Assembly: GCA_043228905.1 (NCBI GenBank)
Contig: JBHGNT010000009.1
Span: 17,112,001 to 17,176,000, forward strand
Direction: 5' to 3'
DNA length: 64,000 nucleotides
DNA from: Azolla caroliniana
Taxonomy: Eukaryota; Polypodiophyta
The notes under the pieces were generated by a model. That model had not been told where the DNA came from and searched no databases. It saw nothing but the letters and a program-made list of their open reading frames with translations. Positions within the stretch are counted from its first letter, which is position 1; every line of letters starts with the position of its first letter. The position numbers and the translations under genes were made by a program. Of the stretch, positions 1 to 9,589 are shown piece after piece.

Positions 1-894
1 GACTATATTGTCATTCCAAGAGCAAGCGTCGGGGCTCCGAACTCCCCTAGAGAGCCAAAGATCAGCCTCCCTACCAAGTTTGATGGTACGAGGTCTTTAT
101 TTTGAGGCTTTTTGAATCAAGTTCCTTTGGTTATTCAGCAACATCCCAATCGGTATCCAACTGATGCTGCTCGTGTGGGATTAGTGGGAACTTTGTTATG
201 CGGTACGACATTAGCATGGTTTGCACCACTTTTCGAGAAGAAATCACCATTGCTGGAGGATTTCGAGGCATTTGTTAAAGAGTTTCAAGCTAGTTTCAGC
301 GACGCCGATAGCACTAGAACAATGATAAACAAGATTCGAAGGCTTCGACAAGGAGATTGTCCTGCGTCGGCTTACGCAGCCGATTTCCGTCTCTTGGCAT
401 GTAATATCCCTTGGGATGAGACGGCCTTAATGGATCAATTCCGTCAAGGTTTGTGAAATGATGTCAAAGATCTTCTTCTTACTTTCCTTGAAGATCCGAA
501 GTCGCTTACAGAAGCCATTAGTCGAGTCGTGCGATGTGATAATCACCTATTTGAGTGACGTTCTGAGCGCCAACAAATGTTACGCCGCCAACCTGAGCAG
601 ACTTATGCTTCTGTAGTCGCAATGCCTCCACAAGTTTCTAGACCCATTACAAGGGATGGCCCAACTCCGATGGAAATAGAGTCAACACAACGTCATGGGC
701 CGTTATCAAATGCTGAGAAGCAACGATGTCGAGCGCATCGCCTCTGCCTGTATTGTGGCGGTCCAGGACATATAGCTGTAAATTGTCCACATAAACCTAG
801 GCGTCAAGTATACCAAGTAAGTGCCCATGAAAACCCGACATCCAGTTCTATTGTTACTTCTAATAACATAAGTATGCCTCATAGTCCATGCCAT
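1..894 (+). pseudogene. Ty3/gypsy gag fragment (family F, plus strand)
   Basis: Capsid-type gag remnant. The frame can be followed from about 50, where EPKISLP and FDGTRS match the gag of the minus-strand element next door, through a capsid region at 112-456 (KSPLLEDFEAFVKEFQ, YAADFRLLAC) to a zinc knuckle CLYCGGPGHIAVNC near 750. In-frame stops occur near 106 (TGA), 456 and 556, so it cannot make full-length Gag. It ends at 894, where the 3' LTR of element F begins. Its zinc knuckle and linker closely match the same region of F read on the other strand near 4740-4880, so this is a second copy of one family in inverted orientation, probably the target F landed in. The window cuts its upstream part. 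Confidence 0.8.
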
Positions 895-1052
895 TGTCGT
901 GACTTGAGAATAGGAGAGAGAAAAATAAGACGACAATAGAAGGTAGGGGGGGGGGGGGGGAGAGAGAGAGAGAGAAAGAACACTAGAAATGGAAAGAGAT
1001 TTTATATTATAAGGCCAAAATGTATGTCGTCAAAATGTATGTCGTCATGACA
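895..1052 (-). repeat. 3' LTR of element F (158 bp)
   Basis: Bounded by TGTCGTGACT and CGTCATGACA, imperfect inverted termini. It holds a poly-G run followed by (AG)n at about 945-976, and a repeated ATGTATGTCGTC motif near its right edge. The first ~50 bases match 5340-5391 almost exactly. On the minus strand the purine-rich AAAATGGGGAT lies just upstream and serves as polypurine tract. The pol stop codon overlaps the first bases of the LTR (ATG TCA TGA). Confidence 0.8.
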
Positions 1053-1284
1053 TTATCCCCATTTTTCGACGACGAGTTCCACGAGTCGGAAGACAAGATT
1101 TCGGACTTGGCTTATGGGGATATTTGTTGTGAAATGCAGCAACCATTTCGGAGGCATTAACAAGATTCTCAAGAGGTTCCCATGTTTGATCATAAGGTGT
1201 ATAACCTAACTAGTCAACCAAATAATACAGTTTTTTGCAAACGATCTTGGAGTCGAGAATGGCAGCAACTTAATATTCGGAGCC
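1049..1284 (-). pseudogene. Chromodomain at the end of F pol
   Basis: Minus-strand translation just after the integrase C-terminal segment reads VAAILDSKIVCKKLYYLVD, then LGYTPYDQTWEPLENL, the usual chromodomain pattern with its aromatic residues and the closing WEP..NL, followed by a basic tail ending RRRKMGIMS. Chromodomains of chromoviruses direct integration to marked chromatin (known for the family). One stop precedes the VAAIL segment and a second replaces the expected Trp before LGYTP, so the domain is dead here. The stop codon falls inside the first bases of the LTR. Confidence 0.75.
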
Positions 1285-2641
1285 ATCCGAAACTTCGATT
1301 GGAGGTGGGAGAGATGTAAGACGGCCTGGAATAGAGCTGGTTGTGTACGGCTCCAAAAGTGAAACATGGAAGACCGGGTGAAGATGCATATGAGGGGGAA
1401 GATTAAGGCGAAATGCCACATCATTGATCTTACCAAATATCACATATGGCCCAAAATGTTGATAATCCAATTTGCAGCAAGGTCGGGTTGTTTTAATGCG
1501 ACCGTGTAAAAGCCATACTCGATCTCCCACTTGAAACGTAGTCGATGAATCACGTCGATGACGGTCGGCAACCTTCTTTTGAGTGTTTTGAGCATCACAT
1601 AAATGGTGCAAAAGGATATCTTGAACTTCTTGGAGTTTGGTGAGCCGATCTTCAGTAGCCGGGTTTGTCGGGAGTTCGGGATCTTCTTGAGCATAGTCCA
1701 ATGAGGATGGTACCCAATGTTTGCAAAAAATGGGGAATATCCAGTAGAAGAATGTTCTAATTTGTTGTAAGCAAATTCCGCCAAATGTAATAGATCAACC
1801 CAATCATCTTGTTGATAGTTGACAAAACAATGAAGATATTGTTCTACTATTTGGTTGGTGCGCTCACTCTGTCCGTTAGTTTCTGGATGGTAGTCGGAAG
1901 AGAGTTTGCAAGAAGTATGTAAGAGTTTGAACATGTGTCGCCAAAATTTTGAGATGAACTGAGGATCCCGATCATTGATAATATCATCAGGAAGACCATG
2001 ATACCAAAACACCTCTCGCATGAGTAACTCAACTGTCTGTTGGCTCGGCTCGTAATGGCCTTTGTGCAGGGAAGAAAATGTGCCATCTTGGTAAAACGAT
2101 GGACTACCATGAGAATAGAATCAAAACCCTTGGAAGGTGGTAGATCTGTAATGAAGTCCAATGAAATAGATTTCCATGGACTCTCAGGAATAGGCATTGG
2201 TTGTAATAAGCCATATGGATGATGTCAAGGTTTTTTGGATCGGCAACATGTATCACAACTACAAACATAATCCGTAACAAAATGGCGAGGTCGTGGCCAC
2301 CAATACCTTCGAGAAATTAATGCCAAAGTCTTGTGGATGCCGAAATGTCCAGCCATTGGTGTGTCATGACATTGTTGCAAGACTTGGAGTCGAGAAGGAC
2401 CATCAGGCACATATAAGACATTTTGTCGAAAAAGTAAACCATCATGCCAATTGAACTGGCTGTAGTCTTGACGAGGATTTTGAGATTGTGAACAAGAAGC
2501 ACGATCTGGGATAATATGGTTCAGAATATCTTGCGCGAATTCATCAGTTTCAATATGCTCCCGAATGGAGTCCAGAAGACTTGAATCCTCGAGTGTGTCT
2601 ATAGCATGAAAAGCCATTAGTCGTAGACGGTTAGGACCCAA
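1270..2641 (-). pseudogene. F integrase (zinc-binding, catalytic core, C-terminal)
   Basis: Three overlapping frames make up one integrase. The N-terminal HHCC zinc-binding part (about 2225-2470) contains HDTPMAGHFGIHKTL and CSCDTCCRSKKP. The core (1440-2197) shows [15 protein letters not shown] with the first catalytic Asp, [11 protein letters not shown] with the second, and [13 protein letters not shown] with the Glu. The C-terminal part (1270-1701) contains the FQVGDRVWL and HFGPYVIFGKI motifs of gypsy integrases and the HPVFHVSLLEPY linker leading to the chromodomain. The frame changes at least twice and a stop follows the zinc finger, so the catalytic triad is visible but the protein cannot be made. 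Confidence 0.85.
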
Positions 2642-2653
2642 AAGGATTTGCTT

Positions 2654-3160
2654 CTAACTTTCAAATGTGGCCTCTCCTGGTTGAAGTTCCATATATGAAT
2701 GCCGAGATAAAGCATCTGCTTTTCCTTGTTGTGTCGCAAGGCGATATAGAATTATGAAGTCAAAATGAGTTAAAAATTGCGCCCAACGAGCTTGTTGAGG
2801 ACTCAAGACTCGAGCACTTTGGAAGTAAGTTAAATTTTTGTGATCATTATAGACAATGATTTGTTGAGATGAACCCTCCAAAAAATGACGCCATTGTGGA
2901 AAAGAATCTACAATGGCAAGAAGCTCTTTGTCGTGAATCTCATAGTTGATTTCTACAGCTTCGAATTTCTGTGAATGAAAAGCCACAGGGTGCAGTTGGC
3001 CATCATTGCTAATCTGGGATAATACGCTTCCTAGTACGAAGTCCGATGCATCAGCTTCCAGTATAAAGCGTTTCAATGGATCAACATGGATCAAAATTGG
3101 TGCGGATGTAAATGCTTGCTTTAATCCTTCAAATGTAGAGTTTGCATTTATACTCCACAC
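2654..3160 (-). pseudogene. F RNase H region
   Basis: RNase H of the RT_RNaseH type between reverse transcriptase and integrase. Visible motifs are ILEADASDFVLGSVLSQ (first acidic residue), INYEIHDKELLAIV (second) and QGKADALSRH at the end. The segment stays open for 168 codons but is separated by stops from the thumb upstream and the integrase downstream. The enzyme degrades the RNA strand during reverse transcription. Confidence 0.85.
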
Positions 3161-4540
3161 AAATGGTCGATTCTTCTATGTTAGTTGGGTCAGGGGCAAT
3201 ACGATCTTTGAATAACCTATGATGAACTTGCGATAAAAGTTTGCAAACCCTAAAAAACATTGTACATCTCGCACAGACTGTGGTGTTTGCAAATCCAAAA
3301 CTATTTGAACCTTTGCTGGATCCATAGAGATGCCATGTGAAGAGACTATGTACCCCAAAAATTCCACTTGACGCTAGTCGAAACTGCACTTCTCCAATTT
3401 TGCATAGAGACCATATTCACACAACCGTTGTAAAGCTTGTCGAATGTGTATATCATGATCCTCTTGAGTTTGTGAGTAGATCAAGATATCATCCAGGTAA
3501 ATTATGACGAAAATATTGAGGAAATCTCGAAAAATGTCATTCGCCATATGTTGGAAAAACTGTTGGTGCATTCGTGAAACCAAATAGCATCACTATATAC
3601 TCAAAATGGCCATAGCGAGTACGGAAAGCAGTCTTCCATTCATCCCTAGGACGAATTCGAACAAGATTGTAAGCACCTCGAAGATCTAACTTTGTGAAAT
3701 ACTTAGCTCCATTGAAGCGTTCCAGAAGGTTCGAAATCAATGGTAGAGCATATCGGTTTCGAATAGTTACTTTATTCAATCCACGACCAGACGAAGCGAA
3801 CCATCTTTCTTCTTAACGAAAAATATGGGTGCACCAGCCGGAGATCTTGAATGTTGGATAAACCCATTTGCCAAGTTCTCATTGATATATTCCCAAAGAA
3901 CCTCTAACTCCGTGGGTGAAAGGTTATAAATTGGCCCCCATGGAGGCTTTTTTCCAGGCTGCAAATCAATCGGGCAATCATATGGTCGATGGTTTGGTAG
4001 TCTATTGGCCTTCACCTTATCAAACACATCGGAGAATTCTATATATTTCTTCGGTAGTTGGACCCCCGATTCTTGTGAGCTTGATGTGGGAGTTGCTAAA
4101 ACTACGAACACCAACATGTCTTCCTTCCATCCTTCCTCACGTAATTGATGTATAGAGATTGTCGAAGTCTTTTGGAATGTCATATCCTTTGTTGGAGTTT
4201 TAAGAGGCTTAGACTGTATTGTGACCTCTTCAATGGTTCTTTTTCTCCAATCAATAGTTGGGTTATGTAGCTCAAACCATGGAAGTCCAAGAACTAGGGA
4301 GTGCTTTGGACTACTAATGATGTTGAATGAGATGACACTAACCAAATTGCCTAGGACTACATGAATTGGTTCAGACTCTTTGACTATATCACCTGATGCT
4401 ATGGGGCGTCCATCAATGACTCCGACTGACACTGGGCTTGGGAGCTTATGCAACTGAATATTATGCCGTACAGCAAACTCATGATCCATGAAACAAGAGT
4501 TGGCTCCAGAGTCTAAGAGGGCAGAAGCTGGGACTCGATG
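3161..4540 (-). pseudogene. F protease and reverse transcriptase
   Basis: From right to left on the minus strand: an aspartic protease with the active site LLDSGANSCF at about 4490-4520, a flap/linker (LVLGLPWFELHNPTIDW), then reverse transcriptase with [34 protein letters not shown] and IYLDDILIYSQ (catalytic pair intact, near 3490-3520), and the thumb [21 protein letters not shown] small deletion just after LRLVVD creates a stop and a frame change, and another frameshift lies between [10 protein letters not shown] and the YLDD segment, so the polymerase is interrupted at least three times. Confidence 0.85.
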
Positions 4541-5263
4541 GCACCTAGATGTGTTAAGCTCAACTTGTGCAGAGAAAACTCGACTAACTTGACCAGACTA
4601 AATGAAACCACAACTAGAGACGGATGTTACATGCCTAGGGCTGTCTGACCAAATGGCTCTGATTTTGGCCGGACTTACTCGTTTAACACATCATCTAATT
4701 GGCTCAAGACATCAAATGTATTTTTATGACAGGGACTACTAGGCCTACTTGGGTTACGAGAAGGCGGGGCAGAAATTGAGATGGGATTTTCATGAGCACT
4801 TACTTGGTTAACTTGTCGTCGTGGTTTATGTGGACAATTCACAACATTATGCCCTGGACCACCACAATAGAGCCAGAGATGATTCGCTTGCCGTCATTGC
4901 TTTTCAGCATCCGATAATGGTCCTCGATGTCGTGTTGTCTCGATTTCAATTGGGGTACACAAGCCGTACCTGATTTAAAAATCCACGAAGTTGAGACCTT
5001 GTACCATCAAACTTGGCTGGTAGACTAATCTTGGGTTCCTTCGGCGAGGTTTGAACTTCCGTCGCTTGTCGTTGCAATAGAGTAGTCTCCAATTGATGCA
5101 CCTGTTGAGATAATTCTTCATATTGTTGTACTTTCTCAGCACTTACTTGTTGTAGGTCTCCCAACAATCTTTGATTTTCATGCTCTACTGCCACGAATTT
5201 GGTTGTTAGCATTTCGAGCTCGGAGAGAACACACATATATTCTTGCTTGCTGACGGACTCCAT
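4541..5263 (-). pseudogene. F gag with internal capsid deletion
   Basis: Starts at Met 5263 (MESVSKQEYM) with a predicted coiled coil (ELEMLTTKFVAVEHENQRLL) and runs to FDGTRSQLRGFLNQV. There it jumps straight to the spacer before the zinc knuckle; comparison with the plus-strand copy at 110-665 shows that about 0.54 kb of capsid coding is gone, with the break in a short CCCAA-type sequence near 4955. The zinc knuckle that follows reads WLYCGGPGHNVVNC: the first zinc ligand is Trp instead of Cys (TGG for TGC). Gag normally packages RNA and forms the particle; this copy could do neither. Confidence 0.8.
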
Positions 5264-5339
5264 AGTTGTGATAGAAAATTGCTAGATTTGTCTGAATAAG
5301 GTTAAGAAAAGAAGAAGAAAAGATAGATTCGGTTCAAAC

Positions 5340-5391
5340 TGTCATGACGTGAGAATAGGAGAGAGAAAAATAAGACGACAATAGAAGGTAG
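5340..5391 (-). repeat. Truncated 5' LTR of element F
   Basis: Starts TGTCATGACG and matches the first ~50 bases of the left LTR up to GAAGGTAG, then breaks off where the 147-bp inverted-repeat element begins. The missing ~106 bp are not found to the right, so this is a truncation and not a simple insertion. Confidence 0.75.
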
Positions 5392-5538
5392 TGTTGGCCG
5401 GTCAGAGAAGGAAAATGGGAAAGCAAGGTCGGATCGGATAAATATAGAAATAGGAATAGAATTATTAGGAGGGACGGATCCGGTAGTTGTAACCGATCCG
5501 ACCTTGCTTTCCCATTTGCCTTCTCTGACCGGCCAACA
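5392..5538. mobile_element. 147-bp near-perfect hairpin element (MITE-like)
   Basis: Left end TGTTGGCCGGTCAGAGAAGG and right end CTTCTCTGACCGGCCAACA are inverted copies. The inverted arms run about 46-48 bp with a single mismatch seen by eye, around a ~50-bp AT-rich loop. It starts TG and ends CA. No target duplication is evident (left GGTAG, right CATGG). It could be a miniature inverted-repeat transposon, a folded-back LTR end, or a snap-back duplication. No coding capacity. Confidence 0.6.
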
Positions 5539-7078
5539 CATGGCACGCCCATGGGAAAGTGCATTGCACTTCGAACCCACAGCCGGCTTCAGTCTTCCTC
5601 CAAATTATCCAGCAAACTCCGCTCAGAGGTTTCAAGTGTTGTTTTGCCTGTGCCGTCTCCGACTTCCGATTGGATTGGCTGCCTTTTCGCATCTTGCTGC
5701 TCCGACTCTGCTTCTACCGGTAGTACCGGTGTTTCTTCTGTATCCTGTCCGGGTCTGTCCTGCTCTACCTCCGTTCCGTTCCCGGTATCGCTTTCTCCGG
5801 TTTCCACTGGTTGTGTCCTTTCCTCCCCGGATTCGGTACTTCTCTGTCTCCACTCTGCATCATCCCCGGCATCAACCTGCTCTTGCTCCGGAAGTTCTTC
5901 CTCGGGTAATTCTTGTCGGGGTGCATTGTTGGTTGGATCCTCTTCAGCCGGTCGCTCGCCCTCACTAATGGAGATCGGCGTTGTGTGTCCCTCGGCTTCC
6001 TGTCGCAGTCGGTCCTTCTCGTACCTTCCAATTCTAGTTGGGTTTCGAGCTGTCCGTCATCCAACCTCTCTACTAACCCTCGGATTTCCTTGAGATGCTC
6101 TTCTGCTAGAGCATAGAAATCCTCCGACAGTTCTTCCGGATGTTGACGATACTTTCTTCGTCCATTTTATAGAACCCATCTCCGTTTTTCTTCCGATTTT
6201 CTGCATCAGCTCGGAGTATCTGCAGTTCAGCTGCCTGTTGTGCCCATTCCCTCCAGAGCTTCTCCGTGCTGTCATTTATGCTGGCCTGAGCTCGGGTACT
6301 CCAACTTGACATGATGAACTTAATTCGGCCAACCCCTGCTTTAGCCTGTTCCGAAGCTGCTTGTTTTTCCTTCCTTATCCGTTTGATGATGTCAGCCATT
6401 AACTGAGCTTGAGCTTCAGAGTCGACTTTTTGCTTGTCACAGGTACTCCGCTATTTGTTGATTTCGAAAGTCAACTTCACTTTCTCCTCATTCCTGCTCT
6501 TTGTCAGCTCCCCTACTTTCTGCCGAAGTACTTCCATCTCCTTTCTTTGTTCCGACGTCAAGGTCTTCTCCGCCGATACTTCCTCCCTTGCTTTGGACAA
6601 TTCCAAGCGGTTTTCCTTGAGCTGCTCTTTCAGCTTCTCTATCTGTCGGTCGTACGTTGCTGCCTGATTCTTGATGTCCGACGTGGCCTGTTTATAATCC
6701 TTACATAGTCTGTCGAATTCCTCCGTCTTCTGTTTTAGGCGTCGGTTCGCCTAAGCTCGCAACTGATCATCCCGGTCCTTTTGTTGTCGGAGTTCCTCTC
6801 GCAACCGCTCAATTTCCTGCTCCATTCGTCGGCGCAGCCTATCTTTTTCCTTTTGCAGTGTCCCGTTTTCTTCTTGTAGTCGGTCATTGGTGGCTTTGCT
6901 TCGGCGAAGGCCTTTCCTCCATTCGCCGTCTGTCGTCTTCTACCAACTTCCGCTGTTCTCTTTCGTTATCTCTCAATGCCTCCTGAGCCTGTAATTCTTC
7001 TTTCAAAGTTGCTATTAACTTCTCGGTCTCAGGGCCGGTTTGCAAGGCCCTCTCCGTTTCTGGTTCGGCTTGCTTTTA
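5539..7078 (-). pseudogene. Decayed coiled-coil reading frame, unknown
   Basis: Minus-strand frames that run on from one another encode a long Glu/Lys/Gln/Arg-rich coiled coil: for example QIEKLKEQLKENRLELSKAR (about 6590-6650), then IIKRIRKEKQAASEQAKAG (about 6350-6395), ending in an acidic tail with ESEQQDAKRQPIQSEVGDGT (about 5660-5720) and LLDNLEED before a stop near 5590. At least four frame changes or stops separate the pieces. No catalytic or zinc-binding motif is seen. It lies between retroelement remnants and may be a gag or accessory frame of one of them, or a fragment of a host coiled-coil gene; I do not recognise it. The assembly gap hides its upstream end. Confidence 0.4.
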
Positions 7079-7178
7079 NNNNNNNNNNNNNNNNNNNNNN
7101 NNNNNNNNNNNNNNNNNNNNNNNNNNNNNNNNNNNNNNNNNNNNNNNNNNNNNNNNNNNNNNNNNNNNNNNNNNNNNN
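7079..7178. other. Assembly gap (100 N)
   Basis: Exactly 100 N, the usual placeholder for a gap of unknown size. It separates the coiled-coil remnant from the copia gag, so continuity across it is not assured. Confidence 1.
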
Positions 7179-7513
7179 AACTCCTGTCGGAGCTGAAGCT
7201 TCCTGGCTGTGGTGCTCGCGGCGAAAATCTTCTTCAGATTTTCCCACGCACCCTTCGGCGTCTTTGCATCCCGAACATAGCTCAATAGCTGGTCGCCCAC
7301 ACACGACGCGAAGCAGTACAATACCCTGCTCACCGATTGCTCCCACGACGGGAAGTCTCTGTGTGTCAATTCGGGTGCCGTGTCATTAGCTCCTTCGACA
7401 TAACTCCAGTAGCCGTGCCCGAGCAGGTACTGGTGCATCTTGTAGGACCAAGACGCGTAGTTGGTTCTGTTGAGCTTCTCTGTTGGAAGCGAGCTTGCCA
7501 TGCCTCTATCCAT
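7179..7513 (-). pseudogene. Copia family A gag, N-terminal part
   Basis: Starts MDRGMASSLPTEKLNRTNYA and continues SWSYKMHQYLLGHGYWSYVE, the N-terminal domain of copia-type Gag (UBN2 group), ending RKLQLRQE at the gap. No stop in the visible 111 residues. It is highly similar to the gag of the A1 and A2 elements at 37044 and 46156. The Met at 7513 follows the 5' LTR and primer site as expected. The rest of the element is hidden by the gap or lost. Confidence 0.8.
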
Positions 7514-7573
7514 CGTTCTTCTCGTTCTTCTTCGTCAAGCTGTGTCGGCTGCAGAGAGGTTCTCAACCCTCGC

Positions 7574-7585
7574 GCTCTGATACCA
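7574..7585 (-). promoter_or_regulatory. Primer binding site of the family A copia element
   Basis: Read on the minus strand this is TGGTATCAGAGC, complementary to the 3' end of initiator methionine tRNA, the usual primer for plant copia elements. It directly abuts the LTR at 7586. Confidence 0.9.
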
Positions 7586-7975
7586 TGTAGAAAGTAGCGT
7601 GCAGAAGCAAGTATGAAGATAGAACAGAAGGAAGGAAACTCAGGTTTAATGGAGAGCTTGAGCTTACACGGTATACGCGGGAGAGACAGAGAGAGAAAAC
7701 ACCAAAAAACTATATTTAACAATAATACTCAATCTGTGTACATAAGACGTGCTCAGTGAGCACTTTTATACAAGTCCTAGAAGGACTGACCGAAGTACTG
7801 ACAATACTTCAATGCTCATCAAGAGCTCCTACACTAACTCCCAAATATATTCCTCACGGAATATCTTTCCTAACGACCTCCCGGTGTACGCACTTGGCCT
7901 AACCGATCGGTCCCAACCGATCCGGTCCTCGGCTTCTTCAACTGAATCGGCCGATGTTGAGCTTGTCTCTCAACA
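7586..7975 (-). repeat. 5' LTR of a family A copia element (390 bp)
   Basis: Minus-strand LTR beginning TGTTGAGAGACAAGCTCAAC and ending CTACTTTCTACA at the primer site. It shares the U3 start, the CTTGTATAAAAGTGCTCACT promoter block and the ACAGATTGAGTATT segment with the LTRs of A1 and A2. The first 21 bases are themselves palindromic (TGTTGAG...CTCAACA). It sits inside the LTR remnant of an older copia element. Confidence 0.85.
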
Positions 7976-8091
7976 ATTATATAATAACTGAACTAGGGCA
8001 ACTGCCCTTTGGCTTTAGTGTAAATATGTCCTTACCTAGTATGTCCAAATGGGAGAATGTGAATATGATCATTATACACTCGTATTCGACA
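7976..8091 (-). repeat. Partial 3' LTR of an older copia element
   Basis: On the minus strand a polypurine tract TATGGGGGAGTG is followed by TGTCGAATACGAGTGT, the start of an LTR that runs about 115 bp until the family A LTR interrupts it at 7975. The RNase H fragment upstream (8452-9250) belongs to the same element. Boundaries are inferred from the polypurine tract and the TG start. Confidence 0.55.
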
Positions 8092-8429
8092 CTCCCCCAT
8101 AATAGGCGTATACAACACAAATTTGTAAAAAAAAGAATGAACAAATTCCAGATTTACACAAAGAGATGTTTAAGACAATTTTGTTGGTTGCCGAATTCAC
8201 AAAGACTAAATAAATAATGAAAGCCGAATGAGTTAGTCTGAAGGCCTGAAGCCGGATCGAAGTCGGATCGAGGCCGATTATCTAAAGTATCTGAAGTAGA
8301 TTGTCCGAGGCCATCTCTGTGTCCGACTCAATCAGACAGATTTCCCTTTAAGCCCATATGATGCCTTAGTGACCGGAATCGGTCAGCTGGAAGACACTTG
8401 GTCATCACATTTGCTATGTTGTTGGTCAT

Positions 8430-9395
8430 AGAGATATTCTCGAGGTTGAGCTTACCTATAGTTACACAGTCCTGAACGAAGTGCGGACGTCGATGTGCTT
8501 CGAGGCGTTGTTGTGGACCAGTTTCTTCGACAAGGTGTCAACACCCTGACCGTTGTTGTAGACAATTGGAGACGAATTGGAGTCGACTTGTCGAAATGTG
8601 CAAGCCAGCCGATCGAGCCATAAAGCATCCTTCGCTGCTTCGGACGCAACTACATATTCGGCCTTGGTTGTCGAAGTGGCCATGCACTCTTGAAGTTTCG
8701 ACTTCCACGATATTGCTCTAGTGCCGAATCAGAAGAAGTAACCGGTTGTTGACTTTCAGGTGTCCAAGCAGTCGGCAAAGTCCAAGTCGGTGTAGCCAAC
8801 TACACTTGAGTTCTTGTTCGGGCCGAAGAGGATGCCAAGGTCTTGTGTGCCTACTAGATATCTGAATACTTGCTTGACTACGTTTCCAATTCGGCCTTGG
8901 TTGTCGAAGTGGCCATGCACTCTTGAAGTTTCGACTTCCACGATATTGCTCCAGTGCTGAATCAGAAGAAGTAACCGGTTGTTGACTTTCAGGTGTCCAA
9001 GCAGTCGGCAAAGTCCAAGTCGGTGTAGCCAACTACACTTGAGTTCTTGTTCGGGCCGAAGAGGATGCCAAGGTCTTGTGTGCCTCCTAGATATCTGAAT
9101 ACTTGCTTGACTACGTTTCCAATGAGGTCGACCGGGGTTGTGCATAAATCTACTAATGACTCCTACGACATGTGATGTTAGGTCGCGCTGTGACTATTGT
9201 GTACATCAGGGAGCCGACTGCTGGTGCATATGGTACCAACTTCATATCTTCCCATTCCAGACCGGATGTCAGATAGTCGCGCTGAGACAACCGAAGGCCA
9301 ACTTCATACCCACATAACTTGCCACTTAGTTGTCTGTTTCTTATGTGGTAAAGTGTATTCGAAAGCTCTTGAAGACCTCCATCTTTTTGTACCAA
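8430..9395 (-). pseudogene. Copia reverse transcriptase end and RNase H fragment
   Basis: Minus-strand pieces of a copia pol unlike the other families here: VPYAPAVGSLMYTIVTARPN (end of reverse transcriptase, about 9190-9250), VGYTDLDFADCLDTRKSTTG (RNase H), ATSTTKAEYVVASEAAKDAL and the closing HNNASKHIDVR (about 8480). Stops and frameshifts abound; the strongest disruption is a 233-bp tandem duplication inside RNase H. Everything upstream of the end of reverse transcriptase is missing. Confidence 0.75.
8656..9121. repeat. 233-bp tandem duplication in copia RNase H
   Basis: Two adjacent copies, 8656-8888 and 8889-9121, each starting ATTCGGCCTTGGTTGTCG and ending GACTACGTTTCCA. By eye they differ at only a few positions (for example CTCTAGTGCCG against CTCCAGTGCTG), so the duplication is much younger than the decay of the element. 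233 is not a multiple of three, so it also shifts the frame. Confidence 0.85.
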
Positions 9396-9589
9396 GATAT
9401 TAAACTAGTATAAAATAGTATCTTCAATATTATTGTTTTATGTTGTGTGTGAAGAACCACCCTCAATTTTGTACATTCCATTCAATTTTCACACCGTTGG
9501 CGAAAATCTTTACGACATTCACCCCCACCAAACCGCACGTCCTCTGGTAAGTGCCAAGAAGAGAGTGTGGGAGATTTTGGCTACGGTGA
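9396..9589. other. Unassigned 194-bp stretch
   Basis: Lies between the copia fragment and the gypsy D integrase. It should hold the 3' end of element D, but no clear LTR terminus or polypurine tract is visible. No coding signal. Confidence 0.4.

Larger units (their letters stand above)
895..5391 (-). mobile_element. Element F: Ty3/gypsy chromovirus, degenerate
   Basis: LTR retrotransposon read on the minus strand in the order 5' LTR, gag, protease, reverse transcriptase, RNase H, integrase, chromodomain, 3' LTR. The LTR is short: the left copy starts TGTCGTGACT and ends CGTCATGACA (895-1052, 158 bp), and the right copy starts TGTCATGACG but is cut at 5391. Every coding segment carries stops or frameshifts, and gag has lost its capsid region. 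Because the right LTR is truncated, no target duplication can be recovered. A chromodomain places it among the chromoviruses, which is established knowledge for this clade. Confidence 0.85.
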
